NCBI RefSeq assembly: GCF_002167005.1
Contig: NZ_NHTN01000008.1
Span: 1 to 64,000, forward strand
Reading direction: 5' to 3'
Origin: Indiicoccus explosivorum
Lineage (GTDB): Bacteria; Bacillota; Bacilli; Bacillales_A; Planococcaceae
Length of the DNA: 64,000 bases
Shown here: positions 12,914 to 23,272 of the stretch, one piece after another
Layout: every line of letters begins with the position of its first letter
Numbering within the stretch: position 1 is the first letter of the stretch
The notes under the pieces: generated by a model
Seen by the model: the letters and a program-made list of their open reading frames with translations, nothing else
What the model was told of the DNA's origin: nothing
Databases searched by the model: none
Translations under genes and position numbers: made by a program

Positions 12914-14567
12914 TCTGCTTTCCTGTTCTTGAGTTCCATGACGAGTTCTTCGTCCGGGGTGACATAGACGGTCTTCTGTTCGAAATAAATGACGAACCCC
13001 GGCTTGGCCCCATTCGGCTTTTTGACCTGCCGGACTTCCGTGTAATCGACAGGGACAGAAGAGGATCCGCGCGCCTTGGAAAAGTAGGCGGCAATGCTTG
13101 CCGCTTCCAGGATGGTCGGTTCATCCGGTTCACTGTCATGAATGACGACGTGGGAGCCGGGGATATCTTTCGTATGGAGCCAGATGTCGGATTTCGAAGC
13201 GAGCTTGAACGTCACATAGTCGTTCTGTTTATTGTTTTTCCCGACTGAAATCCGGGTCCCGCTGCTCGACACGTACGTTTCCGCCGCCGGCTTCGACGGT
13301 TTTTTCTTTTTGCTGTTTTTCCTGGCTTTCATAAAGCCTTCTTCGGCAAGTTCATCCCGGATCTCTTCAATATCACTGAGTCCGGCATGCTCGACTTGCT
13401 GGAGGAGCGTTTCAAAATACCGGATGTCCTGTCCGGTCTTGTCGATCTGTTCCTGGGTTTTCACGAGAGCGGTTTTCGCTTTCTGGTAACGGGAGAAGTA
13501 CCATTGTGAATTGTCGACCGGCGACTTTCTCGGGTCAAGCTGGATCGTCATTTTCCCACCGGTGTAGTAGTTATCCACTTCAATGGACTTCATCCCTTTT
13601 TCGATCCGGTAGATGTTCGCCATGATCAGTTCTCCGGCAAGCTGCAATTCGTCCCGTTTCTCTGCCTGAAGCTGCTCTTTTTTCAGTTTTTTCAGCTTCG
13701 TCTTCAGTTTGCTGATTTCATTCTGCAGCCAGCGCTCAAGATCGCCAGCCTGCTGTTTGACCCGATCCCGTTCGGCTTTTGCGAAATAGACCCGGTCAAG
13801 CAGGCTGCCGAGGTCCGGAAAAACGGAACCTGTTCCTCCGAGGTGGGTCAGTTCTGCTGCTGAGAAGTGGCCCTTCCCTGCCTGTTCCGCGTAATACCCT
13901 TTGGGCTGGGGAAGTCCGAACTGGCGCAAAAACTTTCCGCCTCTTCTCCGTTGCCGAGCCGGTGGACGAGCTCACGGGCTGTCAGCGGAGAAAAGCCGGC
14001 GTACCGGGAAACGATTTCCCGTTCATCCAAACCGCTGAAATCCCCGCCTTCAGGATTTTCCTTATTTTGCGGAGGGGGGAAGATGTGGGGCTGGCCCGGC
14101 AGGACTGTCCTGAAGGAATTGACGCTGGGCGGCAGATGCTTCAGACTGTCGATGATCAGGTTCCGGTCCGAATCGACAAGGATAACGTTTGAGTGGCGGC
14201 CCATGAGTTCCACATGGAGTTCCCTGAAAATATCATCCCCGATTTCGTTCTTGCTTTTCACTTTTACAATGATCAGCCGGTCCCAATCATGCTGTTCGAT
14301 GCTCTGGATGATTCCGCCTTCCATATGCTTTCGGAGCAGCATGCAGAACATGGGCGGTTCCGAAGGATTCACCGACGGCGTGCCCGTCAGATGCATCCGC
14401 GAATAGCTCGGGTGGATGGAGATCAGTAATTTATGATTCGCGCCTTGAGCGCGGATATGGAACAGAAGCTCCTGCTGGTTCGGCTGATGGATTTTTGAAA
14501 TCCGGCCTGATGCAATTTTCTGAAGCTCCTGCACCATCGCTTTTGTGAATAATCCATCGAATGCCAT
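12910..14567 (-). pseudogene. rqcH: Rqc2 homolog RqcH, frameshifted
   Basis: RqcH (YloA, NFACT family) binds stalled 50S subunits with peptidyl-tRNA and adds C-terminal alanine tails that mark the peptide for degradation. Two pieces are read: residues 1 to about 212 (ATG at 14567 after AGAGGGA) with the NFACT-N DR motif (Asp96-Arg97), and a second frame ending at 12910 with a coiled-coil region (about 13400-13800) and the NFACT-R domain (TFKLASKSDIWLHTKDIPGSHVVIH). Together they give the full 550-residue length. The break is at the A5 run 13928-13932; adding one A there joins the frames as AESFLRQFGLPQP. Either a sequencing error or a true disruption; I favour the former. Confidence 0.85.
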
Positions 14568-14683
14568 GTGTGATCCCTCTTTCAAAACGTTTGGTTCTAT
14601 CTTATCATTTTCCGCCTTCGGTATGATATAATAAAGCAGTTAAGCAAATAAGCGGCGCAGGTCCTGGAAAGGCGGATGGTCAG

Positions 14684-15569
<886 letters not shown>

Positions 15570-15570
<1 letters not shown>

Positions 15571-15794
15571 TGCTTTATCCGTCAGTTGATGCGCTGAAAA
15601 GCAAAATCGATTCAAAATACTCCCTGGTCAGCCTCGCAGCAAAACGCGCACGGCAGCTGCATGAAAACAGTGAAGGACTGCTGGTCGCATACCGGTCGCG
15701 GAAACCCGTCGGAAAAGCGCTCGAGGAAGTGGCGGCCGGGGTCCTGACGAAAGCACAGCAGGATGAAACCACCATTTACGAAGACGAAGTATAA
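15570..15794 (+). CDS. rpoZ: RNA polymerase omega subunit
   Basis: Small subunit (74 residues) that helps assemble RNA polymerase beta'. It begins [20 protein letters not shown] and has the conserved AAKRARQL and [13 protein letters not shown] stretches. ATG at 15570 overlaps the gmk stop by one base, with AAGGAG eight bases upstream. The same gmk-rpoZ-coaBC order is found in B. subtilis. Confidence 0.95.
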
Positions 15795-15813
15795 ATAACA
15801 GCAATTCACAGAC

Positions 15814-15846
15814 AACTCCCCAGGAATGAAAGCTTCTGCGGGAGTT
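15814..15846 (+). terminator. Possible weak hairpin after rpoZ
   Basis: AACTCCC at 15814-15820 pairs with GGGAGTT at 15840-15846 across a 19-base loop, followed by TGTTCGTT. The stem is short and the T tract poor, so attenuation rather than full termination before coaBC is the most that can be claimed. Confidence 0.3.
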
Positions 15847-15862
15847 TGTTCGTTGGGAAAGG

Positions 15863-17074
15863 ATGAATGAGTTGTCGGAAAAGAATGTTTTGGTATGTGT
15901 CACAGGCGGAATCGCCGTCTATAAGGCTGTGGCGCTCGTCAGCAAACTTTCGCAGGCCGGTTTCAAAGTCAAAGTCATCATGACGGAATCCGCCATGGAA
16001 TTCGTTACTCCGCTGACGTTCCAGGCGATGTCCCGGCATGAAGTCTATACAGACACTTTCGATGAAAAAGACCCTTCCGTCATCGCCCATATCGACCTTG
16101 CAGACTGGGCGGATCTCGTGCTTGTCGCTCCGGCCACAGCCAACGTGATCGGCAAAGCCGCGAACGGAATCGCGGATGACATGGTGACCACCGTGCTGCT
16201 GGCGACGACAGCCCCTGTCTGGATGGCACCGGCAATGAATGTCCATATGTATGATCACCCGGCGGTCATCCGGAACATCCGCCGCCTCCATGATGACGGA
16301 ATCCGGTTCATTGAACCGTCCGAAGGATTTTTGGCGTGCGGCTATGTCGGGAAAGGAAGACTGGAAGAACCTGAAAAACTGACGGAACTTGTCGGCGGAT
16401 TTTTCAGCGGAACCAAACCGCTGCAGGGCAAAAAAGTGGTGGTCACTGCCGGGCCGACCCGGGAACGGATCGATCCCGTCCGTTTTCTCACAAATTTCTC
16501 CAGTGGGAAAATGGGGTATGCGATGGCTGAAGCGGCGGCGGGGATGGGGGCTGACACAGTCCTGATCAGCGGACCGGTCTCGCTGCCTGAACCGCCCGGC
16601 GTCCGTGTCGTCCGGACGGAAAGCGCCGAGGAAATGCTGAATGCCGTGCTCGCGGAGTACGACAAAGCGGACTGGGTGATAAAAACGGCTGCAGTCGCCG
16701 ATTACAAGCCGAAGGAAGTTCACGGCCGCAAAATGAAAAAGCAGGAAGGCGGCCAGCTGCTGGAGCTCGAGCGTACGGCTGATATCCTTTTAGAACTGGG
16801 CCGCCGGAAGTCACACCAGCTGCTCATCGGATTTGCTGCAGAAACGAATGACGTGGAGAAGTACGCAAAGGAAAAACTGGAAAAGAAAAATGCGGACTAC
16901 ATCATTGCAAATGATGTCACGGAAGCGAACGCGGGATTCAACACAGATGACAATAAAGTGACGCTTTTCGGGAAACATGCGTTTGAGCAGACGTTTCCGC
17001 TGCTTCCCAAAAAGGAGCTGGCGAAGCGTCTGCTGACTGCCATATTGGAAAAGGAAGATGCAAATGATCGCTGA
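15863..17074 (+). CDS. coaBC: Bifunctional phosphopantothenoylcysteine synthetase/decarboxylase
   Basis: Performs two steps of coenzyme A synthesis: CTP-dependent coupling of phosphopantothenate to cysteine (CoaB, C-terminal) and FMN-dependent decarboxylation (CoaC, N-terminal). CoaC shows GGIAVYKA at 15-22, the active His76 in AHIDLADWADL, and PAMNVHMY. CoaB shows AGPTRERIDPVRFLTNFSSG and AAVADYKPK. Length is 403 from ATG 15863, but GGGAAAGG lies directly against that ATG; a TTG at 15872 (400 residues) has better spacing and may be the true start. Confidence 0.95.
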   Translation: MNELSEKNVLVCVTGGIAVYKAVALVSKLSQAGFKVKVIMTESAMEFVTPLTFQAMSRHEVYTDTFDEKDPSVIAHIDLADWADLVLVAPATANVIGKAANGIADDMVTTVLLATTAPVWMAPAMNVHMYDHPAVIRNIRRLHDDGIRFIEPSEGFLACGYVGKGRLEEPEKLTELVGGFFSGTKPLQGKKVVVTAGPTRERIDPVRFLTNFSSGKMGYAMAEAAAGMGADTVLISGPVSLPEPPGVRVVRTESAEEMLNAVLAEYDKADWVIKTAAVADYKPKEVHGRKMKKQEGGQLLELERTADILLELGRRKSHQLLIGFAAETNDVEKYAKEKLEKKNADYIIANDVTEANAGFNTDDNKVTLFGKHAFEQTFPLLPKKELAKRLLTAILEKEDANDR

Positions 17075-19460
17075 AATTATCGTGGATGTGGCGGCACATC
17101 CCATAGACCGGCCATTTGATTATCTCGTACCCGAGCGGTTTCAGCCGCTCATTGAACCGGGCATGCGCGTGAAAGTCCCTTTCGGACCGCGCAAAGTGCT
17201 CGGTTTTGTAGTCGGTACAAAAGAACGGACCGATATGGAACGGTCGAGACTGAAACCGGTCCATGAACTGATGGATATTGTGCCCGTCCTGAACGAAGAG
17301 ATGCTGAAACTCGCAAAATGGATGAAGGATGAAACGCTCTGCTTTGAAATCGATGCCTTGCAAGTCATGATCCCTTCCGCACTCCGGGCGAAGTATGAGA
17401 AACGGTTTGTGCTGACCGGGGAGCTTTCGGAAATTGCGGCGCCGCTGCGCCCGCATTTCGAACGGAAGCCGTTCCTGCGCGCGCAGGAAGCGGAGCCGCT
17501 GTTCAGTCTGTTAAAAAAAGAGCTGGACCGGGGGACGATTTCAGCGGAAACGGACATATCCCAGCAGACTGCTGTGAAGAAGGCAAGAATGATTACAATC
17601 GAATCGTCTGAGGAAGCGCTTGAAGCGATTCCGATCCGCGCCAATGCACACCAGCAGCTGAAACTCCGGGAATTCATGAAAGCCCATGCCGGAAGTACCA
17701 TTGAATCCGCGGAATTGCAGCGACAGGCGGGTGTGACGCTTCCGACTGTGACAGCGCTGCTTGAAAAAGGGGCAGGAACGCTGAAAGTCACGGAGACGTA
17801 CCGTTCTCCGGAAATGATGACGGAAGCGGGAAATGTGAAGCCACTGGAACTTACAAACGAACAGGCGATAGCTTACCGATCGATCCGGGAATCGATCGGG
17901 ACGGAAAAGACGTTCCTGCTCCACGGGGTCACAGGAAGCGGCAAAACCGAAATTTACTTGCAGACGATCGACCGTGTGCTGGCCGATGGAAAAGAAGCCA
18001 TCATGCTTGTTCCTGAAATTTCCCTTACACCGCAGATGACGCTGCGCTTCAAGGAGCGGTTCGGCGACCAGGTGGCTGTGCTCCACAGCGGTCTGTCGGC
18101 AGGCGAAAAATATGATGAATGGCGCCGGATCCAGCGCGGGGAAGTGAAAGTGGCCGTCGGTGCGCGTTCGGCTGTCTTCGCTCCATTCCGAAATTTGGGG
18201 ATCATCATACTGGATGAAGAACACGAATCCAGCTACAAGCAGGACGACGCACCCCGGTATCACGCGCGGGATGTCGCTCTTTGGCGAAGCAGATACTATC
18301 GCTGTCCGGTGGTGCTCGGCAGCGCGACGCCTTCCCTGGAATCATACGCAAGGGCACAAAAAGGGGTTTATGAACTTCTGGTCCTCGACCGGCGTGCTAA
18401 AAATCAGCCTCTGCCCGAAGTGCGCATCGTCGATATGCGGGATGAACTGAGGAATGGCAATCGTTCGATGTTCTCTGTTGAGCTGGCCGAGGCCATCCGG
18501 GAAAAACTCGAAAAAAATGAACAGATTGTGCTGTTCTTGAACAAACGGGGCTACTCGTCATTCGTCCTATGCCGGGATTGCGGAACCGTGATGGAATGTC
18601 CGCACTGTGATATTTCTCTGACGTACCACCGGGCGAAGGAGCACATGAAATGCCACTACTGCGGATTCGAAGCACAAGTCCCCGATCTGTGTCCGGAATG
18701 CGGAAGCGAACACATCCGCTTTTTCGGGACGGGAACACAGAAAGTGGAAGAGGAAATCGCAAAACTGTTCGCAGGCGCGCGCGTCCTTCGGATGGACGTG
18801 GATACCACGCGTCAAAAAGGCGCACATGAACGGATTTTAACGGCTTTCGGAGAAGGGAAAGCAGATATCCTGCTCGGCACGCAAATGATCGCGAAAGGGC
18901 TCGATTTTCCGAATATTACGCTCGTGGGCGTCCTGTCAGCCGATACAACGCTCCACTTGCCGGATTTCAGGGCTTCGGAAAAAACATTCCAGCTCCTGAC
19001 GCAAGTCAGCGGCCGTGCCGGCCGTGACGCTTTGCCCGGCACCGTATACGTCCAGTCCTACACGCCGGAGCATTATGCAATCACTTTAGCGAAGGATCAG
19101 TCCTATGAACCGTTCTATCTTCAGGAGATGGCGGTCAGGAGGCAAAACGGCTATCCCCCGTATTACTATGTCGTCAATATCCAGTTCACGCATGAAGATT
19201 TAATGGCCGCTGCCGACTATGCCGATCAGACCGTGAAGTTCCTGCAGCAGAACTTATCTCCCGGCACTGTTATCATCGGCCCGTCCGCGTCGCTGATCGC
19301 CCGTGTGAACGATAGATATCGCTATCAATGTCTGATAAAATACAAAAAAGAACCGAAACTGACTGAGACTCTCCATCAGCTGATCCGGATCCATCGCTCG
19401 GAGTGGATCAGGCGGGGAGCGACGCTGTCGATCGACAAAAATCCGTCAGCGGTCATGTAG
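17064..19460 (+). CDS. priA: Primosomal replication restart helicase PriA
   Basis: 3'-5' helicase that reloads the replisome at stalled forks. The 798-residue protein has the N-terminal 3'BD domain, a Walker A GVTGSGKTE (about 289-297), the DEEH Walker B (LDEEHESSYKQDD) and a zinc-binding insertion between about 503 and 550 with paired cysteines (CRDC, CPHC, CHYC, CPEC). I chose ATG at 17064, seven bases after AAGGA, over 17058. It overlaps the coaBC end by 11 bases. Confidence 0.96.
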   Translation: MIAEIIVDVAAHPIDRPFDYLVPERFQPLIEPGMRVKVPFGPRKVLGFVVGTKERTDMERSRLKPVHELMDIVPVLNEEMLKLAKWMKDETLCFEIDALQVMIPSALRAKYEKRFVLTGELSEIAAPLRPHFERKPFLRAQEAEPLFSLLKKELDRGTISAETDISQQTAVKKARMITIESSEEALEAIPIRANAHQQLKLREFMKAHAGSTIESAELQRQAGVTLPTVTALLEKGAGTLKVTETYRSPEMMTEAGNVKPLELTNEQAIAYRSIRESIGTEKTFLLHGVTGSGKTEIYLQTIDRVLADGKEAIMLVPEISLTPQMTLRFKERFGDQVAVLHSGLSAGEKYDEWRRIQRGEVKVAVGARSAVFAPFRNLGIIILDEEHESSYKQDDAPRYHARDVALWRSRYYRCPVVLGSATPSLESYARAQKGVYELLVLDRRAKNQPLPEVRIVDMRDELRNGNRSMFSVELAEAIREKLEKNEQIVLFLNKRGYSSFVLCRDCGTVMECPHCDISLTYHRAKEHMKCHYCGFEAQVPDLCPECGSEHIRFFGTGTQKVEEEIAKLFAGARVLRMDVDTTRQKGAHERILTAFGEGKADILLGTQMIAKGLDFPNITLVGVLSADTTLHLPDFRASEKTFQLLTQVSGRAGRDALPGTVYVQSYTPEHYAITLAKDQSYEPFYLQEMAVRRQNGYPPYYYVVNIQFTHEDLMAAADYADQTVKFLQQNLSPGTVIIGPSASLIARVNDRYRYQCLIKYKKEPKLTETLHQLIRIHRSEWIRRGATLSIDKNPSAVM

Positions 19461-19559
19461 AGCAGAATCCTAAATGAGTATTCCTGTACCAGTTCATTCC
19501 GTTCAAGACTCTTGCTTTCTTTAGATGGAGACGTAAAAAATCGCTTTTGTTGAACTGAA

Positions 19560-19655
19560 GGAAATCCCACCCGACTCCTGCGGGAAAACGAATGGTCGAG
19601 ACCCCGCGGTGAGGAGGCTTGTCCGTTTGTCTGCGAAAAACGGGCGGGGATTTCC
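19560..19655. repeat. Palindromic intergenic repeat, copy A
   Basis: The ends pair as an imperfect inverted repeat (GGAAATCCCACCCG near 19560-19573 with CGGGCGGGGATTTCC at 19641-19655). The interior holds GACTCCTGCGGGAA, GAGACCCCGC and GAGGAGGCTTG, shared with copies at 29954-30062 and 30173-30272. It occupies most of the 254-base gap between priA and def. I recall similar GC-rich palindromes in intergenic DNA of many Bacillaceae; no formal name is claimed. Confidence 0.75.
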
Positions 19656-19714
19656 GTCCTGCCTGTAAGGTGGAGCTGGATTTATTCTTTAGAGTACAGA
19701 AATGAGGAATGGAA

Positions 19715-20212
19715 ATGGCAATACGCAGTATCGTAAAGCATCCAGATGGAATTTTGGAGCAGAAGTGCCGGCCGGTCACTGAATTCAATTCGGCTTTAGG
19801 CGTCCTGCTTGATGATATGTATGAAACAATGATCGAGGCGGATGGTGTCGGCATCGCCGCTCCGCAAGTCGGAGAGGATATCCGCGCGGCGATCGTCGAT
19901 TTCGGTGAAGGACAGGAGCCGATCGAAATGATCAACCCGCAATTGCTCCAGTCTGCCGGTGCAGAAACAGACCTGGAAGGCTGTCTCAGCTTTCCGGGGA
20001 TCTACGGCTACGTCGAGCGGCCGGACTACGTGAAAATCCGTGCACAGGAAAGGGACGGATCGTGGTACGAGCTGGAAGCTGAAGGGTATGAAGCGCGTGC
20101 GATCCAGCATGAGATGGATCATCTCGACGGGATTTTGTTCACTGGAAAAATCACTCAATATGTCACCCAGGAAGAACTGGATGCCATGCTCCAGGAGGAG
20201 GGAGCGGAATGA
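19715..20212 (+). CDS. def: Peptide deformylase
   Basis: Removes the formyl group from nascent proteins; its partner Fmt is encoded next. The three metal/active-site motifs are present: GVGIAAPQ (44-51), EGCLS (88-92, Cys90) and HEMDH (132-136). 165 residues from ATG 19715, which sits six bases after GAGGA; an ATG at 19709 would leave no room for a ribosome site. The stop shares an ATGA with fmt. Confidence 0.95.
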   Translation: MAIRSIVKHPDGILEQKCRPVTEFNSALGVLLDDMYETMIEADGVGIAAPQVGEDIRAAIVDFGEGQEPIEMINPQLLQSAGAETDLEGCLSFPGIYGYVERPDYVKIRAQERDGSWYELEAEGYEARAIQHEMDHLDGILFTGKITQYVTQEELDAMLQEEGAE

Positions 20213-21141
20213 CGAAAGTGCTGTTCATGGGAACACCTGCATTTTCCGTTCCGATTCTTCGGATGCTGGCTGAAGAGGGATATGATATCGTAGCGGCGGT
20301 CACACAGCCGGACAGGCCGGTCGGCCGAAAGAAAATCATGACTCCGCCGCCCGTGAAGGAAGAAGCGGAGCGGCTGGGCATCCCGGTCCTGCAGCCGGAA
20401 CGGGTCCGAAGCCGGAATGAACTTGAGGAAGTGCTGAAACTTGAACCCGACTTGATCGTCACAGCGGCCTTCGGTCAGATATTGCCGAAGGAGCTGCTGG
20501 ATTCCCCCCGGTTTGGAGCTGTCAATGTCCATGCATCGCTGCTGCCCGAATATCGGGGCGGCGCGCCGATCCATCAGGCGGTGATGGACGGGAAGACCGA
20601 GACCGGTGTGACGCTCATGTACATGGCGGAAGCGCTCGATGCCGGAGATATCATCGCGCAGAAAACAGTGCCGATCGGACCTGACGATGATACGGGCTCG
20701 ATGTTCGGCAAACTGAGCATCGCCGGACGGGACCTGCTCAAGGAGACGCTGCCGGCCATTTTGGACGGAACAAACAGCCGGATTCCTCAGGACGACAGCC
20801 AGGCGACATACGCCCGGAATATTTCCCGGGAGCAGGAGCGCATCGATTGGACAAGACCTGCTTCGCAGATCCATGATCACGTCCGGGGGCTTCGTCCTTG
20901 GCCAGTCGCCTATACGACTCTTTCAGATTCGAATGTGAAAGTATGGGATACGGAAAAGACGGAAATGACCGGAAACGGGAAGCCCGGCGAGATTATTGGA
21001 TCGGACAGCACGGGGATCTACGTCCAGACAGGTGAAGGTGTAATCATTCTGACCGAAATCCAGCCTGCCGGCAAAAAACGGCTTCCGGCGAAAGATCTCG
21101 CGAATAATCCGAAGTTCGGCAAAGGCGGCCGGTTCGTATGA
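20209..21141 (+). CDS. fmt: Methionyl-tRNA formyltransferase
   Basis: Formylates initiator Met-tRNA with 10-formyl-tetrahydrofolate. The 310-residue protein has the catalytic domain with [17 protein letters not shown] (the folate-site signature) and [17 protein letters not shown], and a C-terminal tRNA-binding domain. ATG at 20209 overlaps the def stop and follows GGAGGAGGG. def-fmt-rsmB are coupled by ATGA overlaps. Confidence 0.97.
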   Translation: MTKVLFMGTPAFSVPILRMLAEEGYDIVAAVTQPDRPVGRKKIMTPPPVKEEAERLGIPVLQPERVRSRNELEEVLKLEPDLIVTAAFGQILPKELLDSPRFGAVNVHASLLPEYRGGAPIHQAVMDGKTETGVTLMYMAEALDAGDIIAQKTVPIGPDDDTGSMFGKLSIAGRDLLKETLPAILDGTNSRIPQDDSQATYARNISREQERIDWTRPASQIHDHVRGLRPWPVAYTTLSDSNVKVWDTEKTEMTGNGKPGEIIGSDSTGIYVQTGEGVIILTEIQPAGKKRLPAKDLANNPKFGKGGRFV

Positions 21142-22472
21142 AAAAGATCCGGCTGAAAGGCAATGTACGCGATGCGGCACTGTCGGTCCTGCTGGCGGTC
21201 GAAAAACAGCAGGCATACAGCAATCTCATCCTGAATGAAACGATTGATAATTATGGATTGGCTGCCAAAGACCGGGGACTGCTGACGGAGCTCACGTATG
21301 GCACGCTGCAGCATCAGATGACGCTCGATTACAATCTGGACCCTTATGTGAAGAAGAAACTGGAAACGTGGGTCCGGATTCTGCTCAGGCTGTCGCTTTA
21401 TCAGCTTTTTTATCTTGACCGGGTGCCGGACCATGCGGCGATCCATGAAGCGGTAGAAATCGCTAAAAAACGGGGGCATGGAGGCACTGCCTCCGTCGTC
21501 AACGGCATTTTAAGAAATGTCCAGCGGAACGGAAAGAGAAGGATGGACGAAATTGAAGATCCGGCTGAACGGCTCGCAGTCGCTACCAGCCATCCCGTTT
21601 GGCTGATCCGCAGATGGATCAGTCAATATGGAAGAGAAACGGCAGAAATGATGGCGAACGAAAACAACCAGGCGCCGCCGCAGACCATCCGGGTCAACAT
21701 GACGAGAGCATCGGTTGATCAAGTGATTGAACTGCTGGCAGAAGAGGGGCTTCAGGCGGTCAAAAGCCCGCGGATTCCGGAATGCCTGTTCGTTACGGGC
21801 GGACAGCCGGCAAAGACAGCGGTTTTCCGTAATGGCCTCATCACGATCCAGGATGAAAGCTCAATGCTGCCGGCCTATGCGCTGCAGCCGGAACCGGGAA
21901 TGACAGTTTTGGATATGTGTGCTGCTCCGGGAGGCAAAACTATGCATATCGCAGAGAAAATGCATGACCGCGGTAAAATCATCGCGATGGATCTGCATCC
22001 GCATAAGGTGAAATTGATTGATGAAGCCGCTGAGCGTCTCCATCATGTTATTGTGGAATCCGTTGCGGGAGACGCAAGAAAAAGTGCACAGCAGTTCGGG
22101 GAAAATCGGTTCGACCGGATTTTGCTTGATGCCCCCTGTTCAGGTCTCGGCGTGGTGAGAAGGAAACCGGATATCAAGTATGCAAAAGAAGAAAGTGATT
22201 TAGCGGGCCTTCAAGTCATCCAGTCAGAACTTCTTGATGAGGCGGCGAAACTGCTCAAGCCGGGCGGACGCCTTGTCTACAGCACTTGCACCGTGGACAG
22301 GGAAGAGAATGATGGGACAGTGGACCGCTTCCTCGCCCGTCATCCGGAAATGGTACTGGTGCCGACTGAACTGCCCGAACCGCTTGATGCCGGGACGGCT
22401 GAACCGGTCCAAATCTTTCCGCATGATTTCGGCGGGGATGGATTTTTTGTCGCCGCTTTCCGGAAAAAATAG
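21138..22472 (+). CDS. rsmB: 16S rRNA m5C967 methyltransferase
   Basis: SAM-dependent RNA cytosine methyltransferase of the Sun/RsmB type. The first 130 residues resemble the NusB fold found at the N terminus of this family; the catalytic half has the SAM site [16 protein letters not shown], the motif [15 protein letters not shown] and the catalytic cysteine segment [11 protein letters not shown]. 444 residues, normal. ATG at 21138 overlaps fmt by four bases. In B. subtilis rlmN follows directly; here prpC follows after 41 bases. Confidence 0.95.
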   Translation: MKKIRLKGNVRDAALSVLLAVEKQQAYSNLILNETIDNYGLAAKDRGLLTELTYGTLQHQMTLDYNLDPYVKKKLETWVRILLRLSLYQLFYLDRVPDHAAIHEAVEIAKKRGHGGTASVVNGILRNVQRNGKRRMDEIEDPAERLAVATSHPVWLIRRWISQYGRETAEMMANENNQAPPQTIRVNMTRASVDQVIELLAEEGLQAVKSPRIPECLFVTGGQPAKTAVFRNGLITIQDESSMLPAYALQPEPGMTVLDMCAAPGGKTMHIAEKMHDRGKIIAMDLHPHKVKLIDEAAERLHHVIVESVAGDARKSAQQFGENRFDRILLDAPCSGLGVVRRKPDIKYAKEESDLAGLQVIQSELLDEAAKLLKPGGRLVYSTCTVDREENDGTVDRFLARHPEMVLVPTELPEPLDAGTAEPVQIFPHDFGGDGFFVAAFRKK

Positions 22473-22513
22473 AAAAAGCAGAACAGCAGTTACAGCTGCA
22501 AGGGGGCAGGACG

Positions 22514-23272
22514 TTGTTTCAGTATACACTCGAAAGTGATATCGGGAGAAAAAGGGAAGTCAACGAAGACCGTGCTGCTGTCATCAGCCGGGAAGACGGA
22601 CTGATGCTCGGCGTCATCGCGGATGGGATGGGCGGTCATAACGCCGGGGATTTGGCAAGCAGTATGGCGGCTGAAGGACTCGGCCGCCTCTTTTTAAAAG
22701 AAGGGGCCGAAGAATTCCGGTCATTGGAGCATAAAAAGAAGTGGCTGCAGAGGGCTGTGCAGGAGATCAATAGGAGTATATACGACCACTCGGTCGGAAA
22801 TCCCGATTGCCGGGGGATGGGGACGACGCTGCTGGCGGCGATCATCGATCGGGACGGATGTGTTCTCTGCCATATCGGTGACAGCCGCGCCTACCTGTTC
22901 GACGGGCGTATCCGGCAAATTACGCGCGACCATACATACGTCAATCTTCTCGTCGATACCGGGGAGCTCAGCCCGGAAGAGGCGGAAGAACATCCGAAAC
23001 GGCATATGATCCTGAGGGCACTGGGTACCGAACCCGACATTGAAGGGGATCTGATCGATGTGGAGCTCGGGCGGGAGGCATGCCTGCTCCTTTGTTCGGA
23101 TGGTCTGAGCAACAAACTCGATCAGGCAGCCATCGAGGCAGTACTGAGGGCGGAGCTGAGCCTTTCGGAAAAAGGCACTGAATTTATTCGTCAGGCGAAT
23201 GACCGTGGAGGAGAGGACAACATCTCCTTCATCCTGTTCTGTCCCGAACCGGAGGTGAAGAAAGCATGGTGA
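22514..23272 (+). CDS. prpC: PP2C-type protein phosphatase
   Basis: Mn2+-dependent Ser/Thr phosphatase that reverses phosphorylation by PrkC, encoded just downstream. Signature segments run in order: SDIGRKREVNEDR near the N terminus, IADGMGGHNAGD, GTTLLAAII, HIGDSRAYLF, LLLCSDGLSN and RGGEDNISFILF. 252 residues. Start is TTG at 22514, seven bases after AGGGGG; no closer ATG keeps the N-terminal motif. Overlaps prkC by seven bases. Confidence 0.95.
   Translation: MFQYTLESDIGRKREVNEDRAAVISREDGLMLGVIADGMGGHNAGDLASSMAAEGLGRLFLKEGAEEFRSLEHKKKWLQRAVQEINRSIYDHSVGNPDCRGMGTTLLAAIIDRDGCVLCHIGDSRAYLFDGRIRQITRDHTYVNLLVDTGELSPEEAEEHPKRHMILRALGTEPDIEGDLIDVELGREACLLLCSDGLSNKLDQAAIEAVLRAELSLSEKGTEFIRQANDRGGEDNISFILFCPEPEVKKAW

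Noticed and set aside
12053-12967. A 304-codon plus-strand open frame opposite topB
   Set aside because: Mirror of topB coding sequence; no recognisable domain.
13928-13932. Programmed -1 frameshift in rqcH
   Set aside because: The run is only five bases, no stimulator was recognised, and a similar break occurs in rbgA; error or mutation explains both more simply.
9435-14567. Minus-strand block as a genomic island or defence system
   Set aside because: Base composition looks like the surroundings, there are no integrase or repeat boundaries, and topB and rqcH are core genes.
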